A stretch of 64,000 nucleotides of DNA from Bradyrhizobiaceae bacterium PARB1 (GCA_002256345.1 NKIY01000002.1:868001-932000), one strand, 5' to 3'; positions 46,965 through 56,934 are shown, numbered from the stretch's first letter. Notes: generated from the letters alone by a model not told the origin. Numbers and translations: made by a program.

Positions 46965-48122
46965 ATGTCCGCCGACGTTGTCTCGATTACCCGCGATCTC
47001 ATTCGCTGCCCGTCCGTTACGCCCGCCGATGCCGGTGCGCTCGGCGTGCTGGAGCGTCTGCTCGGTGATGCCGGCTTCGCCGTGCATCGCGTCACCTTCA
47101 GCGAAGAAGGCAGCGCCGATGTCGAGAACCTCTATGCCCGCATCGGCACCGACGCGCCGCATCTCTGCTTCGCCGGCCATACCGACGTGGTGCCGCCCGG
47201 CGACGAAGCCGCGTGGTCGCACGGCGCCTTTGCCGGCGAGGTGAAGGACGGGCGGCTCTATGGCCGCGGCGCTGTCGATATGAAGGGCGGCATCGCCGCC
47301 GCCGTCGCCGCGGCGCTGGATTATCTCGCGGCCAATGGCGGCCAGCCCAAGGGCTCGATCTCCTTCCTCATCACCGGTGACGAAGAAGGCGTTGCCGTCA
47401 ACGGCACCATCAAATTGCTGCAATGGGCGGCCGAGCGCGGCGAAAAGTTCGATCACTGCATCGTCGGCGAGCCCTCCAATGTCGAGGCCATGGGCGACAC
47501 GATCAAGATCGGCCGCCGCGGTTCGCAATCGGGCACACTGGTGGTGGATGGCGTGCAGGGCCATGTCGCCTATCCGCACCGCGCGTCGAATCCGGTGCCG
47601 GACATCGCCGCGCTGATCACGGCGCTGAGCGGCGATCCGCTGGACCAGGGCAATGCCCAGTTCCAGCCGTCCAATCTCGAATTCACCTCGGTGGATGTCG
47701 GCAACAAGGCCACCAATGTCATCCCGGCCCAGGCCAAGGCGAGGTTCAACATCCGCTTCAACGATCACCACACGCAAGACAGCCTGCGCGCGCTGATCGA
47801 TGCCCGCGTCGCTGCGGCCGCTGGCAACCGCATCAAGGCGCATGTGGTGTGGGAGCCGAGCAATTCGGACAGCTTTGTTACTAAACCTGGCGCTTTCACC
47901 GATCTCGTCGTCTCCGCAATCAAGGAGCAGACCGGCCGCACGCCCGATCTCAACACCGGCGGCGGCACCTCCGATGCACGCTTCATCAAGAATTACTGCC
48001 CGGTGATCGAATTCGGTCTGGTCGGCCAGACCATGCATCAGATCGACGAGCACACCAAGGTGTCCGATCTCGAACAACTCACCAAGATCTATCGCGGCGT
48101 CCTGGATCGGTATTTCGCATGA
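46965..48122 (+). CDS. dapE: Succinyl-diaminopimelate desuccinylase
   Basis: A 385-residue M20-family dinuclear zinc amidohydrolase. [12 protein letters not shown] (metal His and Asp), [11 protein letters not shown] (bridging Asp), GDEEG (catalytic Glu pair) and GGGTSDARF (Arg for the carboxylate) are all present. It releases succinate to give LL-DAP. Start ATG 46965 is downstream of a longer open frame and follows AAGGA. The stop overlaps the next start by 4 bp. Confidence 0.96.
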   Translation: MSADVVSITRDLIRCPSVTPADAGALGVLERLLGDAGFAVHRVTFSEEGSADVENLYARIGTDAPHLCFAGHTDVVPPGDEAAWSHGAFAGEVKDGRLYGRGAVDMKGGIAAAVAAALDYLAANGGQPKGSISFLITGDEEGVAVNGTIKLLQWAAERGEKFDHCIVGEPSNVEAMGDTIKIGRRGSQSGTLVVDGVQGHVAYPHRASNPVPDIAALITALSGDPLDQGNAQFQPSNLEFTSVDVGNKATNVIPAQAKARFNIRFNDHHTQDSLRALIDARVAAAAGNRIKAHVVWEPSNSDSFVTKPGAFTDLVVSAIKEQTGRTPDLNTGGGTSDARFIKNYCPVIEFGLVGQTMHQIDEHTKVSDLEQLTKIYRGVLDRYFA

Positions 48123-48679
48123 GCAGTAAAATTCTCGTTCTCACCGCGCTCGAAAGCGAGCTCGACGCGTCCCGCGCGCCCGATGGCATCGCAGTGATCT
48201 TCACCGGGGTCGGCAAGATCAACACCACCATCGCTGCGCTGCAGGCCGTGCAGGCCATGCAGCCGAAACTGGTGGTGAATTACGGCACCGCCGGCAAACT
48301 GAACAGCAAGCTCAGCGGCCTCGTCGAAGTCGCCGACGTGATCCAGCGCGACATGAATGCCGAGCCGCTGGCGCCGCGCGGCCGCACCCCTTTCGCACCC
48401 GATCTCGACCATCTCGTCTCCGGGCAGCGCGGCGTGATCTGCGGCAGCGGCGACAGCTTTGTCACAGCCGCCGATCCCTGGCTGGTGGCAAACAAGGTCG
48501 ATATCGTCGACATGGAGCTCTTCGCCATCGCGCAAGTGTGCCTGCGCCACGGTATTGCCTGGCGCGCGTTCAAATTCATCACCGACGACGCGAATGATTT
48601 TGCGCACGAACACTGGACGGCGAATGTCGCGAACGGACAGGACCTGTTCTGGGAAGCGATGAAGGGCGTGAGGGTGTGA
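48119..48679 (+). CDS. MTA/SAH nucleosidase-like phosphorylase-fold protein
   Basis: A 186-residue protein of the purine nucleoside phosphorylase/MTAN fold. [19 protein letters not shown] and [12 protein letters not shown] match the nucleosidase pattern, the last including the ribose-binding Met-Glu, and ITDDANDF supplies the aspartate that protonates the base. It is about 45 residues shorter than E. coli MtnN. It would hydrolyse a nucleoside such as methylthioadenosine. It is coupled to dapE by an ATGA overlap. Confidence 0.8.
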   Translation: MSSKILVLTALESELDASRAPDGIAVIFTGVGKINTTIAALQAVQAMQPKLVVNYGTAGKLNSKLSGLVEVADVIQRDMNAEPLAPRGRTPFAPDLDHLVSGQRGVICGSGDSFVTAADPWLVANKVDIVDMELFAIAQVCLRHGIAWRAFKFITDDANDFAHEHWTANVANGQDLFWEAMKGVRV

Positions 48680-48693
48680 GCCTCTCACTCCGC

Positions 48694-48792
48694 GTCATCG
48701 CCCGGCTCGACCAGGCGATCCAGTAAACGCGGGGCTATCGATCGATCCGCCCACCGGTGTCTACTGGATCACCCGCTTTCGCGGGAGATGAC
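48694..48792. repeat. Palindromic repeat, same family as those flanking the GIY-YIG gene
   Basis: GTCATCGCCCGG...CCAGTA (48694-48725) and TACTGGATCACCCGC...TGACA (48762-48792). The shared marks are TACTGGATC and GTCATC/GATGAC ends. It lies between the convergent nucleosidase and truA genes. Confidence 0.75.
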
Positions 48793-48800
48793 AACCAGAG

Positions 48801-49541
48801 CTAATAATCCACCTTCGCCAGATACAGCCCGTCCGGCGGCGCGACGATGCCGCAGGCGGCGCGGTCTTTGGCTTCCAGCGCCGCGCTCATATCGTCTGGC
48901 GTCCAGCGGCCGTGCCCGACCCACACCAGCGAGCCCACCATCGAGCGCACCTGACTGTGCAGGAACGAGCGCGCCGAGGTCCGGATTGTCACCGCCTCGC
49001 CATCCTGATCCACATCTAGCTGGTCCAGCGTGCGGATCGGCGATTTCGCCTGGCACTCCGTATCGCGAAACGTCGTGAAATCATGCCGGCCGAGCAACCG
49101 CTGCGCGCCCTCGCGCATCGCGTTCACATCGAGCGGCTTCGGCACGCGCCAGACATGACCCATATCGACCGCAAGGTTCGCACGCCGATTCGAGATGCGA
49201 TAAATGTAGTGCCGCTTCACCGCGGAGAACCGCGCCTCGAAATCATCCGGCACCACATCGGCCGATAGCACCGCCACCGGATGCGGCCGCAGATGCGCGT
49301 TCATGCCGTCGCGGAAACGGCCGGGCACGAGGATCTTCGGCACGTCGCAATGCGCCACCTGCCCGAGCGCATGCACACCGGCATCGGTGCGCCCGGCGCC
49401 ATGCACGCGGATCGGCTCGCCGCAGATCGCCTCGGCGGCACGTTCCAGCGCGCCCTGCACGGTCAGCGTGGCATCGGTCTGCACCTGCCAGCCGGAGAAC
49501 GGCATGCCGTCATATTCGATGAGCATCTTGTAGCGCGGCAT
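48801..49541 (-). CDS. truA: tRNA pseudouridine(38-40) synthase
   Basis: A 246-residue TruA. The catalytic aspartate is in [15 protein letters not shown] near residues 51-65, and the protein starts [10 protein letters not shown] as usual. It modifies U38-U40 in tRNA anticodon stems. The start shares one base with the fmt stop (TGATG), so the two are translationally coupled. Confidence 0.96.
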   Translation of the reverse strand: MPRYKMLIEYDGMPFSGWQVQTDATLTVQGALERAAEAICGEPIRVHGAGRTDAGVHALGQVAHCDVPKILVPGRFRDGMNAHLRPHPVAVLSADVVPDDFEARFSAVKRHYIYRISNRRANLAVDMGHVWRVPKPLDVNAMREGAQRLLGRHDFTTFRDTECQAKSPIRTLDQLDVDQDGEAVTIRTSARSFLHSQVRSMVGSLVWVGHGRWTPDDMSAALEAKDRAACGIVAPPDGLYLAKVDY

Positions 49542-50473
49542 CAGCCCACCCGCATGGGCGGCTTCAATGCGGTGCCGCGCAAAAATTCGTCGGGCTTCAT
49601 CGGCTGCTTGCCCGCGCGCTGCAATTCGATCACGCGGATGGCGCCGTCACCGCAGGCGATGCTGAGCCTGTCGTCGAGCAGTTCGCCCGGTGCGCCCTCG
49701 CCCTTCGCCAGCGCGCAGCGCAGGATCTTGAGCCTGATCGTCTCGCCGTCGACATCCACCTCGCACCATGCGCCGGGAAACGGCGACAGGCCGTGAATGT
49801 GCCGCAGCACCGCACGCGCGGGCTTCGACCAGTCGATCTTCGCTTCCGCCTTGTCGATCTTGGCGGCGTATTCGACGCCTTGCTCGCTCTGCTTCACGAG
49901 CTGCAGTCCGCCGCGATCGAGCGCGCCCATGGCGCGCACCATCAGGTCGGCGCCGAGCGGCGCCAGCGCGTCATGCAGGTCCATGGCGGTCATGCTGTCA
50001 GTGATCGGCAAACGCTCGGCCATGGCGACATCGCCGGTGTCGAGGCCGACATCCATCTTCATCACCATCACGCCGCTTTCAGCGTCGCCGGACATGATGG
50101 CGCGCTGGATCGGCGCCGCGCCGCGCCAGCGTGGCAGCAGCGAGCCGTGCAGGTTGAAACAGCCGAGCGGCACGGCATCGAGAATGTTCTGCGGCAGGAT
50201 CAGGCCATAGGCGACGACCACCGCGGCATCGGCATCGAAGGCGCGAAACTGCGTCTCGGCTTCTTCGGTGCGCAGCGTCTTCGGCGTCAGCACGGGGATG
50301 CCGAGCCGTTCGGCTTCGCGCGCCACCGGCGTCGGCTGCAGCTTCATGCCGCGCCCGGCCGGCTTGGCCTCGCGCGTATAGACGGCGACGATCTCATGGC
50401 CGTGGGCCACGAGTTCGAGCAGCGTCGGCACGGCGAAATCCGGCGTGCCCATGAAGATCAGACGAAGCGACAT
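49541..50473 (-). CDS. fmt: Methionyl-tRNA formyltransferase
   Basis: A 310-residue enzyme. [12 protein letters not shown] opens the Rossmann-like domain; the formyl-binding set includes [20 protein letters not shown] (catalytic Asn/His) and DTGDVA. The C-terminal barrel binds tRNA. It formylates initiator Met-tRNA; deformylase is encoded just upstream on the same strand, the classic def-fmt pairing, here separated by a repeat. Confidence 0.97.
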   Translation of the reverse strand: MSLRLIFMGTPDFAVPTLLELVAHGHEIVAVYTREAKPAGRGMKLQPTPVAREAERLGIPVLTPKTLRTEEAETQFRAFDADAAVVVAYGLILPQNILDAVPLGCFNLHGSLLPRWRGAAPIQRAIMSGDAESGVMVMKMDVGLDTGDVAMAERLPITDSMTAMDLHDALAPLGADLMVRAMGALDRGGLQLVKQSEQGVEYAAKIDKAEAKIDWSKPARAVLRHIHGLSPFPGAWCEVDVDGETIRLKILRCALAKGEGAPGELLDDRLSIACGDGAIRVIELQRAGKQPMKPDEFLRGTALKPPMRVG

Positions 50474-50500
50474 CGTTGGCTCGATCCGGTGTTGTGACTG

Positions 50501-50625
50501 TGTCCCGGACGCGATGCAGCACGAAGTGCTGCGTCGCAGAGCCGGGACCGTAACGGGCGACGGCGGCGTTCATGGCGCTCTCGGCTCAGCGGAGCAGCGT
50601 TTCACGCTGCACCGCGTCCGGGACA
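50501..50625. repeat. Palindromic repeat (TGTCCCGGACGCG type)
   Basis: TGTCCCGGACGCG at 50501-50513 and its exact complement at 50613-50625, with further internal pairing (GCAGCACGAAGTGCTGC). It separates def from fmt. A second copy lies at 54464-54585. Confidence 0.8.
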
Positions 50626-50633
50626 AGGAAACC

Positions 50634-51155
50634 TCAGCCCACCCGCTTCGCGATCTTCGTGAACTTCTTCATCACGCGATCGCGCTTGAGCTTGGAGAGA
50701 TAATCGACGAACAGCACGCCGTTGAGATGGTCGATCTCGTGCTGGATGCAGGTGGCGAACAGGCCGGAGGCATCCTCTTCCACCGTCTTGCCGTCGAGAT
50801 CGAGATAGCGGATGCGCACCGTCGCCGGGCGTTCCACCTCTTCGTAATATTCCGGGATCGACAGGCAGCCCTCCTCGTAAACCGAGAGCTCTTCCGAAGC
50901 CGAGACGATTTCCGGATTGATGAAGACGCGCGGCTGCTTGCCGCCCTCTTCGTCGTCCTTCTTGGCGAGATCCATGGTGATCAGGCGGAGCGGAACCGCG
51001 ATCTGGATCGCCGCAAGGCCGATGCCCGGCGCGTCATACATGGTCTCGAACATGTCGTCGGCGAGCTTGCGCACCTCCGGCGTCACCTTCTCGACAGGTT
51101 TGGAGATCAGCCGCAACTGTTTGTCGGGCAGGATGATGATTTCACGAATGGCCAT
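50634..51155 (-). CDS. def: Peptide deformylase
   Basis: A 173-residue metallohydrolase with all three motifs: GIGLAAIQ near 47-54, EGCLSIP near 92-98 (metal Cys) and QHEIDHLNG near 134-142 (two metal His and catalytic Glu). It removes the N-formyl group from new proteins. I chose ATG 51155 over a longer frame because the family N-terminus ([10 protein letters not shown]) starts there. Confidence 0.96.
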   Translation of the reverse strand: MAIREIIILPDKQLRLISKPVEKVTPEVRKLADDMFETMYDAPGIGLAAIQIAVPLRLITMDLAKKDDEEGGKQPRVFINPEIVSASEELSVYEEGCLSIPEYYEEVERPATVRIRYLDLDGKTVEEDASGLFATCIQHEIDHLNGVLFVDYLSKLKRDRVMKKFTKIAKRVG

Positions 51156-51313
51156 GGCGGGCGATTTAATCCGCGCGTGTTGCGCGGTCAATGCGCAGAA
51201 ATGGCTTTAACCCCATGGTAACCATATCGGTTAGGGAAGCGTTAACCCTGTTGCTCAACGCTTCGTTAACCAGTCTCGTTTACTTTTTGTTCACGATCTC
51301 GCCGCCTTCCCTC
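51156..51313. other. Upstream region of def
   Basis: This holds several GTTAAC-type motifs and a GAAGCGTT/AACGCTTC inverted repeat (51236-51243 with 51257-51264). No gene is seen. It probably contains the def promoter; CtrA-like TTAA elements are present but not with the consensus spacing. Confidence 0.35.
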
Positions 51314-51433
51314 GTCATTGCGAGGTCAAGGAAAGCCTTCGGCTTTCCTCCTAGCGAAGCGACGAAGCAATCCAGCCCTTTCCTTCGTGTGGCGCTGGAT
51401 TGCTTCGTCGCCCTTCGGGCTCCTCGCAATGAC
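51314..51433. repeat. Palindromic repeat (GTCATTGCGAG type)
   Basis: GTCATTGCGAG at 51314-51324 and its exact complement at 51423-51433. Two further matching arms (CGACGAAGCAATCCAG and its complement) lie inside. It ends 47 bp before the AmpG-like gene. Confidence 0.8.
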
Positions 51434-51480
51434 GGCGAGGTGCGTGTTTCAACTCGAACGACAATGCTCCAACGGGGATC

Positions 51481-52790
51481 ATGACCACAACGCCCGACAC
51501 GTCCGACGCCGCCTTGCAGCCTCGCGCCTCCTGGCGCGACAGCATGGCGGTGTATCTGCAGCCGCGCGTGCTGATCGTGCTGATGCTCGGCCTGTCGTCC
51601 GGCCTGCCGCTCGCTCTGTCCGGCTCGACGCTGCTGGTCTGGATGCGCGAAAGCGGCGTCGATCTCGGCACCATCGGTCTGTTCGCGCTGGTCGGCACGC
51701 CCTACACGCTGAAGTTCCTCTGGGCACCGCTGGTTGACGCACTGCATGTGCCGTTCTTCACCCGCGCTTTCGGCCGCCGCCGCGGCTGGCTGGTGTTTTC
51801 GCAACTCCTGTTGATCGCCGCGATTCTGCTGCTGGCACTCACCGATCCCGCCAGATCGCCGCTGTTCGTCGCGCTTGGCGCGCTGCTGGTGGCGACCATG
51901 TCCTCCACCCAAGACATCGTGGTCGATGCCTTCCGTGTCGAGAGCCTGCCGGAAAGCGAGCAGGCCGCCGGCATGGCCTCCTATGTCGCCGCCTACCGGA
52001 TCGGCATGCTGATCTCCACCGCCGGCATCGGATGTGGGGCTATGTGGCGATGGCCGCGATGGTGCTGATCGGCACCGTCACCGCACTCGCCGCCACCGAG
52101 CCCGAGCAATCCGTGCGGGCCGAAGCCGCCACGCGCGGCGAAAGCGCATTCCAGCGCGTGCTGCGCGCCGCCATCGGCGCCTTCTCGGAATTCCTGTCGC
52201 GTCGGGATGCCTGGGCAGCCCTGGGATTTGTGGTGCTGTTCAAATTCACTGACGCCTTTTCCGGCACGATGACTGCCCCCTTCGTCATCGACCTCGGCTT
52301 CACCCGCAACGACTACGCCGCGATCGTCAAAGGCGTCGGCCTTGCCGCGACGCTGATCGGCGGTTTCGCCGGCGGTTTTGTCGCGCGGCGCTATTCGCTG
52401 GTGTCGAGCCTGTGGATCGGCGCAGTGTTGCAGGCAATATCGAATCTCGCTTTCGCCTGGCTGGCGCTGGTCGGCGTCAATCAATGGGCACTGGCGCTGG
52501 CGATCTCCGTCGAGAATTTCACCAGCGCCATCGGCACGGTGATCTTCGTCGCCTATCTCTCCGCGCTGTGCAAAAACCCGCTGCACACCGCCACGCAATA
52601 TGCGCTGCTGACAGCCCTTGCGGCGGTGGGGCGGACTTATCTCTCGGCCGGCGCAGGCTATGTGGCACAGGCGACGGGATGGCCGATATTCTTCGTGATC
52701 AGCGTGCTGGTGGCGGTGCCGAGTCTGGTGTTGTTGCTCTGGCTGCAGCGACGTGAGCATTTTGCAGGGTTAGGGCCGGCGCAGGTGTAG
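51481..52790 (+). pseudogene. AmpG-like MFS permease, frameshifted
   Basis: The 5' frame (51481-52068) encodes about five helices of an AmpG/muropeptide-permease-like MFS protein and is in register until about 52030 (AYRIGMLISTAG). The rest of the protein (MWGYVAMAAMVLIG onward to 52790) lies in another frame starting near 52032. In intact relatives some 15-25 residues forming the end of a helix separate ISTAG from WGYV; here they are missing at the junction. A deletion not divisible by three therefore explains both the loss and the shift. The gene should not give a full carrier, unless this is an assembly error. Confidence 0.75.
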
Positions 52791-52804
52791 CTTACTCATT
52801 TGTT

Positions 52805-52886
52805 GTCACCCGGCTTGACCGGGTGACCCAGTACACACTGTCATCTTGTGAGTATACTGCATCGCCCGATCAAGTCGGGCGATGAC
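52805..52886. repeat. Palindromic repeat left of the GIY-YIG gene
   Basis: GTCACCCGG...CCGGGTGAC with CAGTACAC (52805-52836), then a second hairpin ATCGCCCGATCAAGTCGGGC ending GATGAC (to 52886). It belongs to the same family as 48694 and 53241. Confidence 0.8.
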
Positions 52887-52916
52887 GGACAAAGCTTCAG
52901 CGCGGAGCGTTGAGCC

Positions 52917-53219
52917 ATGCAGGCGTACACGTTCTACGTCTATATCCTGGCCAGCCATATCGGCGGTACGCTCTATATCGGCGTAACGAACAACCTCATC
53001 CGCCGCATTGCAGAGCACAAAGCGAAAGTCGCGGAGGGCTTTACGAAGAAATACGACGTCGATCGCCTCGTCTATTTCGAATGTTTCGACCACATCGAAT
53101 ACGCCATTCTTCGTGAGAAACGCCTGAAGAAATGGACGCGTGATTGGAAGATTGCGCTGATCGAGAAGGATAATCCGAACTGGGACGACCTATATCCGGA
53201 GCTTTTGAGGTCCGCGTAA
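52917..53219 (+). CDS. Solo GIY-YIG nuclease-domain protein
   Basis: A 100-residue protein that is almost only a GIY-YIG domain: YVYILAS (strand 1), GTLYIGVTNNLIRRIAEHK (second strand with Tyr, then Arg) and the later EKRLKKWTRDWKIALIEKDNP with the acidic/Asn end. This is the YhbQ/UPF0213-like group; the nuclease activity of such solo proteins is poorly known. It is bracketed by two copies of one palindromic repeat family, 30 bp before the start and 21 bp after the stop. Confidence 0.92.
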   Translation: MQAYTFYVYILASHIGGTLYIGVTNNLIRRIAEHKAKVAEGFTKKYDVDRLVYFECFDHIEYAILREKRLKKWTRDWKIALIEKDNPNWDDLYPELLRSA

Positions 53220-53240
53220 AGCGCTATGGCACCATCACTT

Positions 53241-53323
53241 GTCATCACCCGCGAAAGCGGGTGATCTAGTACACACCGCAGTTTCCGTGTTTACTGGATC
53301 GCCCGGTCAAGCCGGGCGACGAC
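53241..53323. repeat. Palindromic repeat right of the GIY-YIG gene
   Basis: GTCATCACCCGC...GCGGGTGAT with TAGTACAC (53241-53274), then TTTACTGGATCGCCCGG...CCGGGCGACGAC (to 53323). Same architecture as 52805 and 48694. Confidence 0.8.
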
Positions 53324-53342
53324 AGCGGAGTCTGCGGCAGGC

Positions 53343-53789
53343 TCAATTCGCCTTCCCCACCAAACTCCACTTCGTCACCAGCGCCTCGCTCATCTGCCCC
53401 GCCTGTTCGGCGCAGGCGATTTCGGCGACCTTGAACGCGACTTCCTTGCCGACCAGCCGCTTCAACTGCGTCGCCTGCGCTTCCCCGGCCACAACGATTT
53501 CGAACGTCTCCGGCCCGGTCTCGAGATTGCACAACCCTGACGGCGCCGGCAGGCGGCGCGGCTCGGTAACGACCTGATAGACGTCGACGCGCTTGCCCTT
53601 GGCATCGCGGCTGCGCATGGCATTGAGCTGGCCTGACAGCACGTCGCCAAGCTTCATGTCCTTCGGCGCCGCCGGCTTGGCCGGCGCTTCATCCGCATCG
53701 GAAGCTGCATGAGCCATCGTCGTCATCGCGCCCGCGAAAGCCAGCACCGCAGCGCCGCCGAGCAGCGCCTTGAATCCGGATCGTGTCAT
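53343..53789 (-). CDS. Hypothetical exported protein
   Basis: A 148-residue protein from ATG 53789 with a signal peptide of about 28 residues (FAGAMTTMAHA). The mature part starts with an Asp/Ala/Pro-rich linker and then a compact domain with two cysteines (GLCNLETGPETFEI and EIACAEQAG), which could form a disulfide. I do not recognise a family. It lies 34 bp downstream of recR on the same strand and may be cotranscribed. Confidence 0.75.
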   Translation of the reverse strand: MTRSGFKALLGGAAVLAFAGAMTTMAHAASDADEAPAKPAAPKDMKLGDVLSGQLNAMRSRDAKGKRVDVYQVVTEPRRLPAPSGLCNLETGPETFEIVVAGEAQATQLKRLVGKEVAFKVAEIACAEQAGQMSEALVTKWSLVGKAN

Positions 53790-53823
53790 CGAAATTCGTC
53801 CCGTCTTAAAACCAGATCTTGGC

Positions 53824-54426
53824 TTAGAACAATGTGCGCTGTCGCATCGCCGCCGACAGCGTGCCCTCATCCAGGTAATCCAACTCGCCGCCCACCGGAA
53901 CGCCATGCGCCAGACGGGTGACTTTCACATTGGCATCCTGAAGAAGGTCGGTGATGTAATGTGCTGTGGTTTGTCCATCCACGGTCGCATTCAGCGCCAG
54001 GATGATTTCGGTGACATCAGGCTCATGCGCACGCGCCACCAGCGCATCGATCGTCAGGTCGCCTGGCCCCACGCCATCGAGCGGCGACAGCGTACCGCCG
54101 AGCACATGATACTTGCCCGGGGCCGCATTGGCGCGTTCCAGCGCCCAGAGATCGGCGACATCGGCGACCACAACGATGGTCGTGGGATCGCGCCGCGTGT
54201 CGGTGCAGATGGTGCAGGGATTCTGCGTGTCGATATTGCTGCACACCTTGCAGACCTGCACACGCTCGATCGCCGTCTGCAGCGCGCCGGCCAGCGGCGT
54301 CATCAAGGCATCGCGCTTCTTGATCAGATGCAGCGCCGCCCGCCGCGCCGAGCGCGGCCCGAGCCCGGGCAACCGCGCAAGCAACTGGATCAATCGTTCG
54401 ATTTCAGGTCCGGCAACGGAGGCCAT
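53824..54426 (-). CDS. recR: Recombination mediator RecR
   Basis: A 200-residue RecR. It has an N-terminal helix-hairpin-helix ([19 protein letters not shown]), a four-cysteine zinc finger ([16 protein letters not shown]), and a Toprim domain ([13 protein letters not shown], with [12 protein letters not shown] at the end). It loads RecA with RecF/RecO. The neighbours ybaB and dnaX are the standard order, though a repeat has been inserted between recR and ybaB. Confidence 0.97.
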   Translation of the reverse strand: MASVAGPEIERLIQLLARLPGLGPRSARRAALHLIKKRDALMTPLAGALQTAIERVQVCKVCSNIDTQNPCTICTDTRRDPTTIVVVADVADLWALERANAAPGKYHVLGGTLSPLDGVGPGDLTIDALVARAHEPDVTEIILALNATVDGQTTAHYITDLLQDANVKVTRLAHGVPVGGELDYLDEGTLSAAMRQRTLF

Positions 54427-54463
54427 GTCAGTTCAAAGCCATGTAAGTGTCTGCTGCATACTG

Positions 54464-54585
54464 TGTCCCGGACGCGCTGCAGCGTGCAACGCTGCTGCGC
54501 AGAGCCGGGACCGTCACGATCTCCGGCGTCTGGTACGGTCCCGGCTCTGCAGCGCATCACTTCGTGATGCACTGCGTCCGGGACA
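54464..54585. repeat. Palindromic repeat, second copy of the TGTCCCGGACGCG type
   Basis: TGTCCCGGACGCG (54464-54476) and its near-complement (54573-54585); internal arms AGAGCCGGGACCGT and ACGGTCCCGGCTCT. It lies in the ybaB-recR gap. Confidence 0.8.
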
Positions 54586-54598
54586 AGATGAAAAACCT

Positions 54599-54919
54599 CT
54601 AGCCGAGACCCATTCCCGGCGGCAGGCCAAGGCCGCCGGTGAGCGACTGCATCTTCTCCTGCATGGCGGCTTCCGCCTTGCGGCGCGCATCGCCGAGGGC
54701 GGTGACCAGCAGGTCTTCGAGAATCTCGACGTCTTCCGGCTTCACCAGCGACGGATCGATCTTCACCGCCTTCACTTCGGTCTTCGCAGTCATGCGCACC
54801 GAAACGAGACCACCGCCGGAGACACCTTCGACCTCCACCTGGTCGAGCTCTTCCTGCATCGCCTTCATCTTCGACTGCAGCTGCGCTGCCTGCTTCATCA
54901 TGCCGAGAAAGTCAGCCAT
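54599..54919 (-). CDS. YbaB/EbfC family nucleoid-associated protein
   Basis: A 106-residue protein with the family opening [22 protein letters not shown], a central G-G-G-L-V-S-V turn and a Gly/Pro-rich end ([12 protein letters not shown]). It forms a tweezer-like dimer that binds DNA. dnaX lies 71 bp upstream and recR downstream, the usual arrangement. Confidence 0.95.
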   Translation of the reverse strand: MADFLGMMKQAAQLQSKMKAMQEELDQVEVEGVSGGGLVSVRMTAKTEVKAVKIDPSLVKPEDVEILEDLLVTALGDARRKAEAAMQEKMQSLTGGLGLPPGMGLG

Positions 54920-54943
54920 CGGTTATCCTTCGTTTTCGTTTGC

Positions 54944-54988
54944 GCATGATCTGATCCGAAATCCGGAGCCCACTGTTCGGGATCATGC
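54944..54988. repeat. Palindromic repeat fragment (GCATGATC type) at the dnaX end
   Basis: GCATGAT (54944-54950) and ATCATGC (54982-54988) with inner ATCCGAA/TTCGGGAT partial pairing. It ends 2 bp from the dnaX stop codon and may serve as its terminator. Confidence 0.6.
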
Positions 54989-54990
54989 TC

Positions 54991-56820
54991 TCAATCGTCA
55001 TCACCGGGATCGGCGCCGTCATCGCTGATCAGGTCGCTGTCGTCACTGTCGGGCACTTCAGGCGCCAGCATGGTGACTTCCATCTTGGCGCCGGGGAATT
55101 TCGCGAGCACCGCCTGCACGCGCGGATCGGCCGCGGCGGCCCGATAGCGCTCGTCCTTTTGTTCCTGCTGCTGTTCGCGGATTGTTGCCGCGCCCTGCGC
55201 ATTGGAGACGATCACCGCCCAGCGCCGGCCCGTCCATATTTCCAGCTTGCGCGAGAGGTCGTTGATCAGCGAGCGCGCGGCGGTGCGCTCCATCGACAGT
55301 TCGAGCCGGCCATCCTCGATGCGCACGAGGCGGACATCGGATTCCAGCGCCGCCTTCACCATCAGGTCGCGCTTTTGCCCCGCCAATGCGACCAATTCAG
55401 GGAAGGTCGCAATTTTCAGAACGGTTGCCGGTTGCGCCTCCGCCATGCCGACCTGCGGCTGCGGCTGCGGTTCGGCATTGCCCCGCTGCATCACCGGCCC
55501 GCGCGGCGCACTCATTGTCGGTGCAGAGGGCGGCGATGATGCCGAGGGCATCTGCACGGAGGACTGCGCGGACGGCGCATTCAGCACCGGCGCGGCACGG
55601 CCACCGCCGTTGCCGATCACCGGCGACGCCCCGCCGCCCTGCTCGATCATGCGGATGGCTTCATCAGGCGTCGGCAGATCGGCGACATAGGCGATGCGCA
55701 CCAGCACCATCTCGGCAGCAGCTGCGGGACGCGTCGCGCCCTGCACCTCAGTGATGCCCTTGAGCAGCATCTGCCACATCCGCGACAGCACGCGCATGGA
55801 CAGTTTCGACGCAAAGTCACGCGCACGCAGGCGCTCCGTCTCGCCGAATGCGACATTGTCCGCCGTCGCCGGCACGATCTTCACGCGGGTGACGAAATTG
55901 ACGAACTCGGCGAGATCGCTGAGCACCACGACCGGATCGGCGCCGACATCATACTGCTCGCGGAATTCCTTGAACGCTGCCGCGATATCGCCGCGCGCGA
56001 GCGAATCGAACAGGTCGATGACGCGGGTACGATCGGCAAGGCCGAGCATCTGCCGGACAGCATCGGCCTTCACGACGCCGGCGGCATGGGCGATGGCCTG
56101 ATCGAACAACGACAACGAATCGCGCACCGAGCCTTCCGCAGCGCGCGCGATGATGCCGAGCGCTTCCGATTCGACTTCGACGCCTTCCTTGCCCGCGATA
56201 TTCGACAGATGCTGCATCAGCACATCGGCATCGACGCGGCGCAGATCGAATCGCTGGCAGCGCGACAGCACCGTGATCGGCACCTTGCGGATTTCAGTCG
56301 TGGCGAACACGAACTTCGCGTGTTCCGGCGGCTCCTCCAGCGTCTTCAGAAACGCGTTGAAGGCCGCCGTCGACAGCATGTGGACTTCGTCTATGATGTA
56401 GACTTTGTACCGTGCACTCGTCGGCGCATAGCGCACGCTGTCATTGATCTGGCGAACGTCATCGACGCCGGTATGCGAGGCGGCGTCCATTTCCAGCACA
56501 TCGATGTGCCGGCTCTCCATGATCGCCTTGCAGTGAATGCCATGGGTCGGCATCTGGATCGTCGGCCCCTTCACGGAGCCATCGGGCATCTCATAATTCA
56601 GCGCCCGCGCCAGAATGCGCGCCGTGGTCGTCTTGCCGACGCCGCGCACACCGGTCAGAATCCAGGCCTGCGGGATGCGACCGGTCTCGAAGGCGTTGGA
56701 GACCGTGCGGACCAGCGCCTCCTGGCCGATCAGATCGTCGAAATTCGAAGGGCGGTATTTTCGCGCAAGAACGCGGTAAGGCGTTGGTGCTGCAGAAGAA
56801 TCCGTGCCGGCATCGGTCAT
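54991..56820 (-). CDS. dnaX: DNA polymerase III gamma/tau subunit
   Basis: A 609-residue clamp-loader subunit from ATG 56820. Walker A GVRGVGKTT is at 57-65, IIDEVHML is Walker B and LSRCQRFDLRR is the SRC motif. The loop that normally holds four zinc cysteines is reduced: only one Cys remains (GIHCKAI). The C-terminal 230 residues (Ala/Pro/Ser linker, then a tau-like domain with an acidic SDDSDLISDD end) bind the polymerase. The frame runs upstream beyond the ATG but the family start is here. The SRP RNA gene precedes it on the same strand. Confidence 0.95.
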   Translation of the reverse strand: MTDAGTDSSAAPTPYRVLARKYRPSNFDDLIGQEALVRTVSNAFETGRIPQAWILTGVRGVGKTTTARILARALNYEMPDGSVKGPTIQMPTHGIHCKAIMESRHIDVLEMDAASHTGVDDVRQINDSVRYAPTSARYKVYIIDEVHMLSTAAFNAFLKTLEEPPEHAKFVFATTEIRKVPITVLSRCQRFDLRRVDADVLMQHLSNIAGKEGVEVESEALGIIARAAEGSVRDSLSLFDQAIAHAAGVVKADAVRQMLGLADRTRVIDLFDSLARGDIAAAFKEFREQYDVGADPVVVLSDLAEFVNFVTRVKIVPATADNVAFGETERLRARDFASKLSMRVLSRMWQMLLKGITEVQGATRPAAAAEMVLVRIAYVADLPTPDEAIRMIEQGGGASPVIGNGGGRAAPVLNAPSAQSSVQMPSASSPPSAPTMSAPRGPVMQRGNAEPQPQPQVGMAEAQPATVLKIATFPELVALAGQKRDLMVKAALESDVRLVRIEDGRLELSMERTAARSLINDLSRKLEIWTGRRWAVIVSNAQGAATIREQQQEQKDERYRAAAADPRVQAVLAKFPGAKMEVTMLAPEVPDSDDSDLISDDGADPGDDD

Positions 56821-56934
56821 CAAGAAATCCGCAATCTGTTGTCTCAGGTGCCGGCTTGCGGAACATCGGGCCATCAGCCGGGCCAAGGGAATGGTTTTCC
56901 CGCCGCTGGCGCTGATTTTACCCGATAGAACGAG

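Noticed and set aside
51190-51275. CtrA binding sites upstream of def
   Set aside because: TTAA motifs occur but not with the TTAA-N7-TTAA spacing.
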